64,000 nt of DNA from Lachnospiraceae bacterium. Its GTDB lineage: Bacteria; Bacillota; Clostridia; Lachnospirales; Lachnospiraceae. The position numbers and the translations under genes were made by a program. The DNA is taken from the NCBI GenBank assembly GCA_016281555.1, contig JAEEIV010000061.1:1-64000 (forward strand). The letters run 5' to 3'. The stretch's first letter is position 1, and each line of letters opens with the position of its first letter. The notes below the pieces were generated by a model. It was not told the origin of the DNA. It saw nothing but the letters and a program-made list of their open reading frames with translations, and did no database searches. This document shows positions 17,734 through 27,274 of this stretch, one piece after another.

Positions 17734-19833
17734 ATGAAATATAAGAAATGGCTCTCGACGGTGTTGGCGGTCCTGCTCGTGGTTTCCTCGGCAGCCTGCG
17801 CGACGCCCAAGGATCCGGCTTCTTCGGAAGCGGATCCCGAAACTTCAACTCAAGAAACCGCTGAACGGCCGACAGAGACCGTTCCGGACGACTCCACGGA
17901 AGAGGCTGCGGATGTGATCCCGGAATTACCGGAATTCGCGGACGATTACGTGGATTCTTTGCCTTTGAACGCGGAAGACGGACTGACGCTCCACGCATTC
18001 AACTGGACGTACCGGGAGATCACGGCCAATCTTGAGAACATCCAGAACGCCGGATTCAAGAGCGTTCTGACGATGCCGGTCCAGCAGCCGAAGAGCGGCG
18101 GCGCACAGTGGTGGGCCTTCTATCAGCCGCTCGGCTTTTCGATCGGCGACCAATCCAGCCTCGGAACCAAAGAAGAACTGATCACGCTTTGCGAAGAGGC
18201 GGACAAGCTCGGCATCACGATCCTCGCGGACATCGTGGTAAATCACCTTGCGACGACGGACGACGAGGGCAAGGAAGAAGACGGGACGCCCATGGTTTCT
18301 CCGGCGGTCGAGGCCTACGAACCGGTGATCTACGCGAACCGGAACGAGGACACGGACGGCACCGGCGTGACGTTCCATCATAACAAGAACGCGACGGGTT
18401 CCGGCGCGGACACGCAATACTATGCCTACGGAAATCTTCCGGACCTGAACACGGGCAATGCCTACGTGCAGTCCCGCGTGCTGTCTCTTTTGAAGGAGTG
18501 CATTGACGCCGGCATCGACGGCTTCCGCTTCGATGCGGCCAAACACGTGGAGACTGCGGACGATCCGGACTATCCGAGCGATTTCTGGGAGAAAACCCTC
18601 GAAGAAGCGAAAAACTATTATCGTGAAAAAACGGGAAAGGAACTCTATGCCTACGGCGAAATCCTGAACGCGCCGTCGGGCCGGAGCCTTTCAAACTATA
18701 CAAAGCGCATGCGGATCACGGACGACGGATTCACGGCGCAGTTCAAGAACGTCTTTGCGACGAAGGATCCGACGAAGATCCTGGACGCGGAACTGAAGAC
18801 GGAGGATGCGACCGAGCTCATTGCCTGGGTGGAAAGCCACGACGAATACGTGACGACGAAGACGCATTATTCAAACGTGCGGGTCGCCAAGTTCTGGTCG
18901 GTCATTGCCGCGAAGAAGGGGCTCGGCGGGCTGTTCCTTGCGCGGCCGACGGACGAACTTACGGTCGGAGAGATCGGCAGCTACGGGTTCGAAAGTGAAT
19001 ACGTTGCGGTGAGCAACCGCTTCCACAACCGCTTTTACGATGCGGAATCCTACGAATCCGTCGACGGCAGCTGCTATGTGAACGAAAAAATCAAGGAAGG
19101 CGATCAGGGCGCGCTGATCTTAAACGTCGGCGACGTGGATCCGGAAGCGGTCGTGAAGGTCGCGGTCCCGCACCTTGAAGACGGATATTATTACGACGCG
19201 CTGACCGGAATTCAGATCCCGGTCTGGAACCATACGGCTTACGTGCAGTTCGAGGCGAACGGCATGGCCGTCGTCACACGCTCGAAAGACGTGCACCCCG
19301 TGTCGGAGGTGTCCGAGCGGGACTGCTCCTTCGTCGGAAACAAGACAGTGACGTTAAAGGTCCGGAATTGCGACGAAGCGTATTACTGGTTCAATGAGGA
19401 CCGCGAGACCGTGTTCCCGATCGAGGACAGCGAGGAGATCACCCTGAAGGACCATACGGAAGACGGAACCGTCGTCCTGCACGTGTATACCCGGAAGGGC
19501 ATCAATGAATTCGAGCAGAGTTTCACCTATTCGGAAGTGCAGCTCATTGAAGGAAAATTCAACGTCATCAATCTGGACGAAAAATACTTAAACGGCGAGT
19601 ACGAACTGTATCTCTGGCGCTGGTCGCCCGGCGAGTGGACGAAGGACTACGAGATCCGGGACGGCGTGCTGCTTGTGGATACGACCGGAATCACGGGCTT
19701 TTTGGTGGCGGTTTTTGAAAAGGGATACGAAGTTCAGGATACGTCGAAATGGGATCCGAACGTCTTAAAACAGAGTGCCGACATGAAGGGCGACATTCTG
19801 AAGGAAGGATTCTTTGACCTCGGCGGATTCTGA
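17734..19833 (+). CDS. GH13 alpha-amylase lipoprotein
   Basis: This 699-aa protein has a lipoprotein-type signal (SSAAC, Cys22) and an acidic Ser/Thr linker to about residue 70. The GH13 barrel shows region I DIVVNH (166-171), region II GFRFDAAKH with the nucleophile Asp267, region III YGEIL with the acid/base Glu309, and region IV ESHDEY with Asp370. The C-terminal 200 residues form beta-rich domains probably of the amylase C-terminal/starch-binding type. It should cut alpha-1,4 links in starch at the cell surface. The ribosome site is GAGAGGAG, and the pullulanase gene follows 32 bases later. Confidence 0.9.
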   Translation: MKYKKWLSTVLAVLLVVSSAACATPKDPASSEADPETSTQETAERPTETVPDDSTEEAADVIPELPEFADDYVDSLPLNAEDGLTLHAFNWTYREITANLENIQNAGFKSVLTMPVQQPKSGGAQWWAFYQPLGFSIGDQSSLGTKEELITLCEEADKLGITILADIVVNHLATTDDEGKEEDGTPMVSPAVEAYEPVIYANRNEDTDGTGVTFHHNKNATGSGADTQYYAYGNLPDLNTGNAYVQSRVLSLLKECIDAGIDGFRFDAAKHVETADDPDYPSDFWEKTLEEAKNYYREKTGKELYAYGEILNAPSGRSLSNYTKRMRITDDGFTAQFKNVFATKDPTKILDAELKTEDATELIAWVESHDEYVTTKTHYSNVRVAKFWSVIAAKKGLGGLFLARPTDELTVGEIGSYGFESEYVAVSNRFHNRFYDAESYESVDGSCYVNEKIKEGDQGALILNVGDVDPEAVVKVAVPHLEDGYYYDALTGIQIPVWNHTAYVQFEANGMAVVTRSKDVHPVSEVSERDCSFVGNKTVTLKVRNCDEAYYWFNEDRETVFPIEDSEEITLKDHTEDGTVVLHVYTRKGINEFEQSFTYSEVQLIEGKFNVINLDEKYLNGEYELYLWRWSPGEWTKDYEIRDGVLLVDTTGITGFLVAVFEKGYEVQDTSKWDPNVLKQSADMKGDILKEGFFDLGGF

Positions 19834-19865
19834 TCCCGGGCCATGATGCAGAAGGAGATGGTTTT

Positions 19866-22706
19866 ATGAAGAAGCTCATTGCACTTGTTACGGCGTTTCT
19901 TCTTGCGGTCTTGTTCGTGACCGGCTGTGAGCAGCCGAAAACGACGGACACGCCGGAAACGCAAGCGACGGAGGCGACGATGGCGCCGACCGAGCCGACC
20001 GAGGCGACCGAGGACGAAGGTCCCGACGATGTGCCGATCGCACTGACCCCGGCCGGGAATGTCGTGGCGCAGTATGCGAAGGACGACACCGATTATGCGT
20101 CGATGCCGGCGGAAAAGACGAAGACGGTCCGGCTCCATTACCGGAGAAACGACGATTCCGCCAATGACCGCGCATGCTACGAGCCCTGGAACGTCTGGGC
20201 CTGGGATGCGGCGAACGGCGGGAACGGAGATGCCTACCCGTTCACGGGATACGATGATTTCGGCGTTTACGCGGATCTGAGTCTCGAGGTCATTGCCGGC
20301 GGCAAGGATACCGACAAACTCGGCTTCATCGTCCGGACGGACAACTGGGCGAAAGACCCCGACGGCGACCGCTTCATCGACGTGCTTCCCGAGACCCCGG
20401 GCGGCCTTCAGAACGTCTACGTCCGCACGACCGAATCGACGGTCTTCGATACCGCGGACAATGCCTGCAAATCCATCGTGAGTTATGCGATGCTCCGCGA
20501 TTCCCGGACGATCAGCGTGTACTTCAAGCCGCTTGCGAACGATTTCCGGTCGTACCGCCCGCGCTTTACGATGACCTGGAACGGGAAGGAATACGATGCG
20601 TTCACGATGGACGAATACGACTCGTCCATGAAGCGGGCGGACCTGCTCCTTTCGGACGACGTGGACATTGCCGACGTCGTGACGGTCGCGTACCGGTTCG
20701 ATTCGACCTGGATCAACCGCGTGGAACTGATGATGACGAATTATTTCGATACCGAAGAATTCAATGAGAAATATGCGTATGACGGCGACGATCTCGGCGT
20801 GACGTTCGACGACGAAGAAAAGCCGGCGGCGACGACGTTCAAGGTCTGGGCGCCGACCAGCACGAAGATGGTGCTGAATCTTTACAATACCGGCGATTAC
20901 GAGACGGAGAAGGAACCCGCCGCTACGTATGAAATGACGAAGGGCGAGAAGGGCGTGTTCAGTTACACGGTTCCGGAAGACCTCGACGGCAAGTATTACA
21001 CCTACACCGTCACGAACCAGAAGGGCACCAATGAAGTCGTCGATCCGTACGCGAAGAGCGCCGGCGTGAACGGCCGCCGCGGCATGATCGTGAACTTCAC
21101 GAAGCTGAACGCTTCGATCGAGGGCTGGGCTTCCGACGAGCGTCCGTTTACCGGAAAGAACGTCGATGCGGTCATCTACGAGGCCCACGTCCGCGACATG
21201 ACGATCAGCGAGACGAGCGGCGTCACAAAAGAGTACCGGGGCAAGTTCCTGGGGCTCGCCGAAACCGGCACGACGTACACGAAGAACGGCATCACGGTCA
21301 CGACCGGTCTGGATCATCTGAAGGAACTCGGCGTTTCCCACATCCAGATCCAGCCGTTCTACGATTATTCCTCGGTCGACGAAACGACCTCGGGGAACGA
21401 GATGTCGGCGGAGAACTACAACTGGGGCTACGATCCGCAGAACTACAACGTTCTGGAAGGCAGTTATTCCACGGATCCATATGACGGCTACGTCCGGATC
21501 CGGGAATTCAAGACGATGGTCATGGCCATGCACGAAGCGGGCCTCTCCATCAACATGGACGTGGTCTACAACCACACCGCCGCTTCGGAAAACTCGAACT
21601 TCAACCTGCTCGTACCGTATTATTACTACCGCACGAAGGCGAACGGCGCGTTCTACAACGGCTCCGGCTGCGGCAATGAACTGGCGTCGGAGCGCTTCAT
21701 GGTGAACAAGTTCTTCCGTGAATCCTGCAAATTCTGGATCGACGAATACCACCTGTCGGGCTTCCGTTTCGACCTCATGGGCCTCATTGACAACCAGACG
21801 ATGATCGACATTTACCGGGACTGCGAAGCCCTGTATCCGAACATCATGGTCTACGGCGAGCCCTGGACCGGCGGCGCCACGAAGTTAAAGGACGGCACGA
21901 GTTCGGAAAAACTCTCGTCCCAGACGACGAAACAGGAATCGCTGGCGCAGGACTTCTTCTCGGGAGAAGGCGTTCTGGTCGGCGCGTTCAACGACGTGAT
22001 CCGGAACGCGATCCGCGGCGACAACAGCCCTGGAAAGGGCTTCGTGCAGGGCAATGCGACGACGTCCTCGGAAATCGCAATGTGCCTCGTCGGACGCTTC
22101 TCGAAAGGCACGGTGAAGGCGCAGAAGATTGATCCGAATCTGGTGCTGAACTACGCGTCCTGCCACGACAATTACACCTTGTACGACCAGCTCGTTCAGA
22201 CGATGAACGAAGAGCGTCTGCCGGCTGCGTACCTGCAGGCGGAAGCCATCGTCTTCCTTTCCGAAGGCGTGCCCTTCATCCAGGAAGGCGAGGAGTTCAT
22301 GCGGAGCAAACTGGATCCGGAAACCGGAAAGTACTCCGGAAACTCCTACAACGTCGGCGACTTCATCAACGTCATGGATTACTCCCTGAAGGTCGAGCAC
22401 CTCGACGTTTATGAGAAGATCCGTTCGCTCATCGGATTCCGGAACGATCAGCCCGCATTCCGTCTTTCGAAGCGGGAAGACATTGACAACCGCGTTCAGA
22501 ACGTCACGGGTACGAAGGGGACGGTCCGCTTCGACGTCGAAGACATGACCGTGATCCATGCGTCTTCCGGCGGCACGTTTGAAATCGACGGCACCTGCCG
22601 GGTGATCTATTCGACGCAGGGTATCAGGGAAGAGACCGTGACCGGATCGATCACGCTGAAAGCGAATGAGTCGGTCGTGCTCCGAAAGGTCGACGGAGAT
22701 GTTTAA
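19866..22706 (+). CDS. pulA: type I pullulanase lipoprotein (GH13_14)
   Basis: This 946-aa protein starts with a lipoprotein signal (LFVTGC, Cys21) and a Thr/Glu linker. Residues about 75-190 look like a CBM41/PUD alpha-glucan-binding domain (LHYRRND...WNVWAWD). A CBM48-like domain near residue 320 precedes the barrel. The YNWGYDP signature of pullulanases starts at Tyr518; catalytic residues are Asp636 (GFRFDLMG), Glu665 (YGEPWTGG) and Asp768 (SCHDNY). It debranches alpha-1,6 links in pullulan or starch. The stop overlaps the start of the next gene. Together with the amylase it supplies linear maltodextrins to the ABC importer. Confidence 0.93.
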   Translation: MKKLIALVTAFLLAVLFVTGCEQPKTTDTPETQATEATMAPTEPTEATEDEGPDDVPIALTPAGNVVAQYAKDDTDYASMPAEKTKTVRLHYRRNDDSANDRACYEPWNVWAWDAANGGNGDAYPFTGYDDFGVYADLSLEVIAGGKDTDKLGFIVRTDNWAKDPDGDRFIDVLPETPGGLQNVYVRTTESTVFDTADNACKSIVSYAMLRDSRTISVYFKPLANDFRSYRPRFTMTWNGKEYDAFTMDEYDSSMKRADLLLSDDVDIADVVTVAYRFDSTWINRVELMMTNYFDTEEFNEKYAYDGDDLGVTFDDEEKPAATTFKVWAPTSTKMVLNLYNTGDYETEKEPAATYEMTKGEKGVFSYTVPEDLDGKYYTYTVTNQKGTNEVVDPYAKSAGVNGRRGMIVNFTKLNASIEGWASDERPFTGKNVDAVIYEAHVRDMTISETSGVTKEYRGKFLGLAETGTTYTKNGITVTTGLDHLKELGVSHIQIQPFYDYSSVDETTSGNEMSAENYNWGYDPQNYNVLEGSYSTDPYDGYVRIREFKTMVMAMHEAGLSINMDVVYNHTAASENSNFNLLVPYYYYRTKANGAFYNGSGCGNELASERFMVNKFFRESCKFWIDEYHLSGFRFDLMGLIDNQTMIDIYRDCEALYPNIMVYGEPWTGGATKLKDGTSSEKLSSQTTKQESLAQDFFSGEGVLVGAFNDVIRNAIRGDNSPGKGFVQGNATTSSEIAMCLVGRFSKGTVKAQKIDPNLVLNYASCHDNYTLYDQLVQTMNEERLPAAYLQAEAIVFLSEGVPFIQEGEEFMRSKLDPETGKYSGNSYNVGDFINVMDYSLKVEHLDVYEKIRSLIGFRNDQPAFRLSKREDIDNRVQNVTGTKGTVRFDVEDMTVIHASSGGTFEIDGTCRVIYSTQGIREETVTGSITLKANESVVLRKVDGDV

Positions 22707-23112
22707 GCACGGGGAAATCAGCACGGAAGTTGACAAAAAGCCGTTCTTTTTCACGCTGATCGCGTTCACGGTCTCATTGGCGGCGGCCGTGGTCATCCTG
22801 GTCGTGTTTTGGGGCAATGCCCTCTCGATCTTCGCGGCGGTCTTGCTGTTCATCGTGGCGATCTCGGCGGGGAGCGTGCTGCTTGCATTGCTGACCGACC
22901 GGGCCTACGTCGAAAACGACCGGCTGCATATGAGTTACATGTTCCGCCGGCGGGAGATTTCCCTTGACAAAATCGGTAAGATTTCATACAACGAAGATGT
23001 ATATAAGGTATTCGGAAAAGACGGAAGTCTGATCGGTACGATCAACGGAAAACTGACCGGGATCGGGGACGTGATTTTCGAGCTGGACCGGAGGCAGGTA
23101 CCGTTCGTCTGA
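22699..23112 (+). CDS. small membrane protein with PH-like C-terminal domain
   Basis: This 137-aa protein has two adjacent membrane helices (about residues 15-65) followed by a beta-rich stretch beginning AYVENDRLHMSYMFRRREISL, which resembles the bacterial PH (bPH) domain. The ATG lies inside the last codons of the pullulanase gene, so the two are translationally coupled. No function is known; membrane-associated small PH proteins often accompany secretion or envelope systems. It is included in the starch operon by position only. Confidence 0.65.
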   Translation: MFKHGEISTEVDKKPFFFTLIAFTVSLAAAVVILVVFWGNALSIFAAVLLFIVAISAGSVLLALLTDRAYVENDRLHMSYMFRRREISLDKIGKISYNEDVYKVFGKDGSLIGTINGKLTGIGDVIFELDRRQVPFV

Positions 23113-23169
23113 GCGGTCATTGAGTTTCAGAATCTATTAAAGATCACAATAAAATAAACGGAGGAGAAT

Positions 23170-25056
23170 ATGGCAAATCTAAAGCTTTCCCACATCTACA
23201 AGGTCTATGATAACGGGCATAAAGCGGTGAATGATTTTTCCATTGACATTGCCGATCGCGAGTTCATCGTTTTCGTCGGTCCTTCCGGCTGTGGCAAATC
23301 CACCACGCTCCGGATGATCGCCGGACTGGAAACGATCACCGCAGGCGACCTCTTCATCGGCGACACGCTGGTGAACGACATGGAGCCGAAGGACCGTGAC
23401 ATTGCAATGGTGTTCCAGAGCTACGCTTTGTATCCGCACATGACCGTGTACGAGAACATGGCCTTCGGTTTAAGAAACCGGAAGATGCCTGAAGCGGAAA
23501 TCAAGGAACGTGTGCTGAAAGCGGCGAAAATGCTCGACATCGAGGATTACCTCGAGCGGAAACCGAAGGAAATGTCCGGCGGCCAGCGGCAGAGAGTCGC
23601 GCTCGGACGTGCGCTGGTCCGCGATCCGAAGGTCTTCCTTCTGGACGAGCCCCTGTCGAACCTGGACGCGAAACTCCGCGCGGCGATGCGTACGGAGATC
23701 ACGGCGCTCCACAAGAGCCTGAACACGACGTTCATTTACGTCACGCACGATCAGGTGGAGGCCATGACCATGGGCACCCGGATCGTCGTCATGAAGAACG
23801 GTTACGTGCAGCAGATCGATACGCCGATGAACCTGTACAATCTGCCGTACAATAAGTTCGTCGCCGGTTTCATCGGCACGCCGCAGATGAACTTCTTTGA
23901 CGTCCGTCTGAAGCGGGAAGGCGACATTGTCGGCATACTTTTCGCGAACGGCGACGTGGCGAAGGTTCCGTATGAGAACGTTTCGAAGATCCACAGCCGT
24001 TATTTAACGGGCGAAGTGCCGGCCATCTTCGGCATCCGTCCCGAACACATCAATATCGAACGCGACGGCGGCGGCCTGAAGTTCGTCATCACGAACGTGG
24101 AACGGCTCGGCAATGAGACCATCATCCACGGCAAGCTCGGCGATTCGCTCGGTGAGTTCACGATGAAGGACGAGGGCAACAACATCGTCGTGAAGGTCGT
24201 GGACCGCGACGATCTCGCGATCGGCGACATCGTGTACGCGGTGCCGAACCCGAACAAGGTGCATTTCTTCGACGCCGAGACGGAAGTCACGCTGATGAAC
24301 AAAATCCCGACCTACAATACGGTACCTGCGACCGTAAACGGCGACCGCATGACGCTTCTCGGGAATGCGGTGGCATTGCCGCCGGTCTTCGCTGCAGCAC
24401 TCGGCGAAGCGGATCACTTCGAGTTAAGCATTCCGCCGCAGGCGATCGTGCCCGGCTCCGATTTCGCGCTCAAGGTCGCGCGGATCGAGAACGTCGACGG
24501 ACAGAACCTCGCCTACCTTTCGAACGGCGACAGCTACCTCTTCGCATTGGTCGACGAGACGGTCACGGAAGGCCAGACCTACGGCTTCTCGCTTCTCAAT
24601 GAGCAGCTGAATCTTACTGCGGACGGCGAACAGGTGCTCGCTGCGGTTTCCGAAGAAGAATCCTTCCTCGGCACCTTCTCCAAAGAAGAGCGGCACGAGA
24701 ACGGCGGAAGAGTCTACCATTTCTTCTACAACATCGGCAATTATTCGCTGGAGGCGGAGCAGGAGAAAGGCTTCAAGATCAATGCGATCGACGGCGACAA
24801 CTGCTACAAGAACACGTACCGCTACAGCGTGAACCGGAACGACATCCAGCTGACGGACGGCACTGCGCCGTGCATCACCGCCCCCGTGCTCGAACTGCTC
24901 GATTACGGCAACGTCTGCTTCGCGAAAGTCGACGCAGCGGGACAGAGCGTGCTCGTCAACGTACCGGCCGGGTTCGCGGATCCGGAAGTCCGGATCGCAC
25001 TCAAGAGCGAGGACGTTTCGGTGTATTCAACCAGGATCGATATGAAGATCTGCTGA
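23170..25056 (+). CDS. carbohydrate ABC transporter ATP-binding protein (MsmK/UgpC type) with long extra C-terminal region
   Basis: The first 370 residues are a standard sugar-importer ATPase: Walker A GPSGCGKST (37-45), Q-loop FQSYALYPHMT, signature MSGGQRQ (135-141), Walker B FLLDEP with Asp159/Glu160, the H-loop THDQ, and TOBE domains with FGIRPEHI. Family members normally end near residue 370. This protein continues for about 257 residues (372-628) with beta-rich sequence of no recognised family. It energises the permeases encoded at 27275 and 28729. The extension lies where MalK-type proteins carry their regulatory domain, so a regulatory role is plausible. The reading frame shows no sign of a frameshift fusion. 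Confidence 0.9.
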   Translation: MANLKLSHIYKVYDNGHKAVNDFSIDIADREFIVFVGPSGCGKSTTLRMIAGLETITAGDLFIGDTLVNDMEPKDRDIAMVFQSYALYPHMTVYENMAFGLRNRKMPEAEIKERVLKAAKMLDIEDYLERKPKEMSGGQRQRVALGRALVRDPKVFLLDEPLSNLDAKLRAAMRTEITALHKSLNTTFIYVTHDQVEAMTMGTRIVVMKNGYVQQIDTPMNLYNLPYNKFVAGFIGTPQMNFFDVRLKREGDIVGILFANGDVAKVPYENVSKIHSRYLTGEVPAIFGIRPEHINIERDGGGLKFVITNVERLGNETIIHGKLGDSLGEFTMKDEGNNIVVKVVDRDDLAIGDIVYAVPNPNKVHFFDAETEVTLMNKIPTYNTVPATVNGDRMTLLGNAVALPPVFAAALGEADHFELSIPPQAIVPGSDFALKVARIENVDGQNLAYLSNGDSYLFALVDETVTEGQTYGFSLLNEQLNLTADGEQVLAAVSEEESFLGTFSKEERHENGGRVYHFFYNIGNYSLEAEQEKGFKINAIDGDNCYKNTYRYSVNRNDIQLTDGTAPCITAPVLELLDYGNVCFAKVDAAGQSVLVNVPAGFADPEVRIALKSEDVSVYSTRIDMKIC

Positions 25057-25057
25057 C

Positions 25058-25705
25058 ATGGAGAAGGAAGTCCGGGGCCGGGTCATTGAGATCGAACCGA
25101 ACTCGAAGCCCTATCTTTTGAAGCGGCTCATTGCCGACGGATCCGACACGGCGCTCATTTTCATGCTGTTCATGGTGCTGTCGCTCCTCGTCATGAAAAC
25201 GCCGCTGGCCTCGACCTATGACGCGCAGTACGCGCGGTACATGGAGATCCAGGATCAGGTGGTGGCCGAATACGGGAACGACGCGGAAAAGATCAGCGAA
25301 GTTCTGAACGCCCACGAGGAATATCAGTACGCGAGATTTGCTGCGAATCTTCATTCGTATCTTCTGAAGGTGCTCGCGGCAGTGATCGCCGAAGCGTTGG
25401 TGCTCGTCCTCGTCCCGCTTCTGAACCGCGACCGGTCGACCCCGGGGAAACTGCTCACCGGGATCATGCCGTTCTCGGAAAAGCGGCAGTCGCGGATCTC
25501 GTGGAAACAGGTCGTCGGACGGTTCCTGTTCGTGCTCATTCTCGACAGCCTGTTCTGGTATCTTCTGACGGGTATTTTAACGTTCCTGCTGATCCCGGTG
25601 CTCCGGCTGGTCGAGGTCCTGCTCAGCAAGAAAGACAAAACCATCTGTGACTTCGTCTCAGGTGTGATGATGATCGAAAAAGTATCTTACGACGGAATTA
25701 ACTAA
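25058..25705 (+). CDS. RDD-family membrane protein
   Basis: This 215-aa protein has three to four membrane segments and RDD features: an N-terminal KRLIADGSDTALIFM segment with the Arg/Asp pair, the STPGKLLTGIMPF motif in the middle and DKTICDFVSGVMMIE at the C-terminus. RDD proteins have varied or unknown roles; some affect ion or osmolyte balance. It starts one base after the ATPase stop and is followed 24 bases later by the binding-protein gene, so it is embedded in the importer operon. Whether it belongs to the transporter is unknown. Confidence 0.75.
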   Translation: MEKEVRGRVIEIEPNSKPYLLKRLIADGSDTALIFMLFMVLSLLVMKTPLASTYDAQYARYMEIQDQVVAEYGNDAEKISEVLNAHEEYQYARFAANLHSYLLKVLAAVIAEALVLVLVPLLNRDRSTPGKLLTGIMPFSEKRQSRISWKQVVGRFLFVLILDSLFWYLLTGILTFLLIPVLRLVEVLLSKKDKTICDFVSGVMMIEKVSYDGIN

Positions 25706-25729
25706 CTCATTTCAAGGGAGGAAAGAGAG

Positions 25730-27220
25730 ATGAAAAAAGTATTGGCAATCCTGCTCGCATTTGCAATGACAGTGGCGTTACTCGCCGGCTGCGCAGGCGG
25801 AAATGAGAGCAAGCCCACCTCAGGCTCAAACGACAGCGGCACGACGGCGCCCACGCAGTCGGGCGGCGATACCGGCAAGGGCGGCACGATCCGCGTCTGG
25901 GTCGGCGAAGAGTCGGCGGAATATTATCAGAAAGCGTGCGACGCTTATCTCGCAGCAAACCCCGATTTCGGATTCAAGATCGAAGTGAAGGGCATGGACA
26001 CCGGTTCGGTGGCCGGCACGATCACGACGGACCCGGCGGCAGCGGCGGACATCTTCACGGTGGCGCACGACAACATCGGCAAGCTGGCGGCGAGCCAGTG
26101 CGCGAAGCCGATCACGGATCAGAGCCTCATTGACCAGGTGCTCGCGGACAACCCGCAGTCGTTCCAGAACGTCATTTATTCCGTGCTGGACGGACAGAAG
26201 TACCTGTACGGCGTTCCGTACATTTCGCAGGCGTTGGTGATGTACTACAACAAGGCGCTGGTCACCGAAGAGCAGGCGAAGACCTTTGAAGGCCTCCGCG
26301 AAGCGGCGGCGGAAGCGAACACGAAGGCCATCATCGTGACCGGCGACGACGGTTACAACAATTCCTTCGCGCTGCTTTCGAGAAAGGTCAGCAACAAGTC
26401 CACGACCGTGAAGATCTTTGAAGGCGCGGAAGCGGTTTCCGGCGGCTCCAAGGGCACGAGCTATTGTCAGGGCGACGATACGATCGCGACGTTCAGATGG
26501 CTGCAGAGCTATTTCGAGGATCCGAACGGCTTCAAGTGGGCTTCCCCGGACGGTTGGGAAAAGGACATGAAGAACCAGGGCGCGCTTGCGGTCATCAGCG
26601 GCTCCTGGAACTATAAGGCAGCGGCGGCTGCGCTCGGCGAGAGCAACCTCGGCATTGCATTGATCCCGACCTACAAACTGACCAAGGAATCGGTTGAGGG
26701 ACTGAAGGACGTCAAGGAAGGCGATGAGTACCGCGGCGGCACGTTTGCGGACTGCAAATGCTTCATGATCAATGCCACGTCTGACGCGAGCAAGTACGTG
26801 AAGGAACAGGCGCTCATCAAGTACCTGTCCGGCAAAGAGATCCAGAACGAGTCGTATCTGGAAGCCATGAACGTTCCGGCATACGTCGGTGCGGCCGACT
26901 TCATCAAGCAGTGCTACGATGAAGGCAAGGTCAGCGAGAGCGAGTACAACCTGGCGGCAATGCAGGTCAGCATGGCCGAGTGGGGCATCCCGCAGCCGTT
27001 CCTGACCGGCACGCTGAACACCTATTACTATTCCAAGAACACGCCCGCGATCTTCCGCGCGATCATTGAGAAGAGCGCTTATCCGGCGACCGGCGACAAG
27101 GTCATTCAGGAAACGGAATCCTTAGACGGCATCCGGAAAGCCCTGTATCTCATTCAGTACATCTGGATGCACGGCGTGAATCCGAAGGAATTCCCGGCGA
27201 CTTATCCTGCGGAGACCTGA
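25730..27220 (+). CDS. maltodextrin-type extracellular solute-binding lipoprotein
   Basis: This 496-aa protein has a lipoprotein signal ending ALLAGC (Cys21), a Ser/Thr/Gly linker, and then the family 1 solute-binding fold starting GTIRVWVGEESAEYY. Internal landmarks include FTVAHDNIGKLAASQCAKPI and YLYGVPYISQALVMYYNKAL, which match maltose/maltodextrin-binding proteins. A strong GGGAGGAAAG ribosome site fits the high expression typical of binding proteins. It should capture oligosaccharides made by the amylase and pullulanase and hand them to the permease pair encoded next. Confidence 0.9.
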   Translation: MKKVLAILLAFAMTVALLAGCAGGNESKPTSGSNDSGTTAPTQSGGDTGKGGTIRVWVGEESAEYYQKACDAYLAANPDFGFKIEVKGMDTGSVAGTITTDPAAAADIFTVAHDNIGKLAASQCAKPITDQSLIDQVLADNPQSFQNVIYSVLDGQKYLYGVPYISQALVMYYNKALVTEEQAKTFEGLREAAAEANTKAIIVTGDDGYNNSFALLSRKVSNKSTTVKIFEGAEAVSGGSKGTSYCQGDDTIATFRWLQSYFEDPNGFKWASPDGWEKDMKNQGALAVISGSWNYKAAAAALGESNLGIALIPTYKLTKESVEGLKDVKEGDEYRGGTFADCKCFMINATSDASKYVKEQALIKYLSGKEIQNESYLEAMNVPAYVGAADFIKQCYDEGKVSESEYNLAAMQVSMAEWGIPQPFLTGTLNTYYYSKNTPAIFRAIIEKSAYPATGDKVIQETESLDGIRKALYLIQYIWMHGVNPKEFPATYPAET

Positions 27221-27274
27221 TGAACGGCCGCAAGGTCAATAAGTGTTTGCACGATTGAAACGATGGAGGGAATT

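Noticed and set aside
19734..21752. A 672-aa open frame on the minus strand
   Set aside because: It lies opposite the pullulanase gene, has low-complexity Arg/Val composition and no ribosome site.
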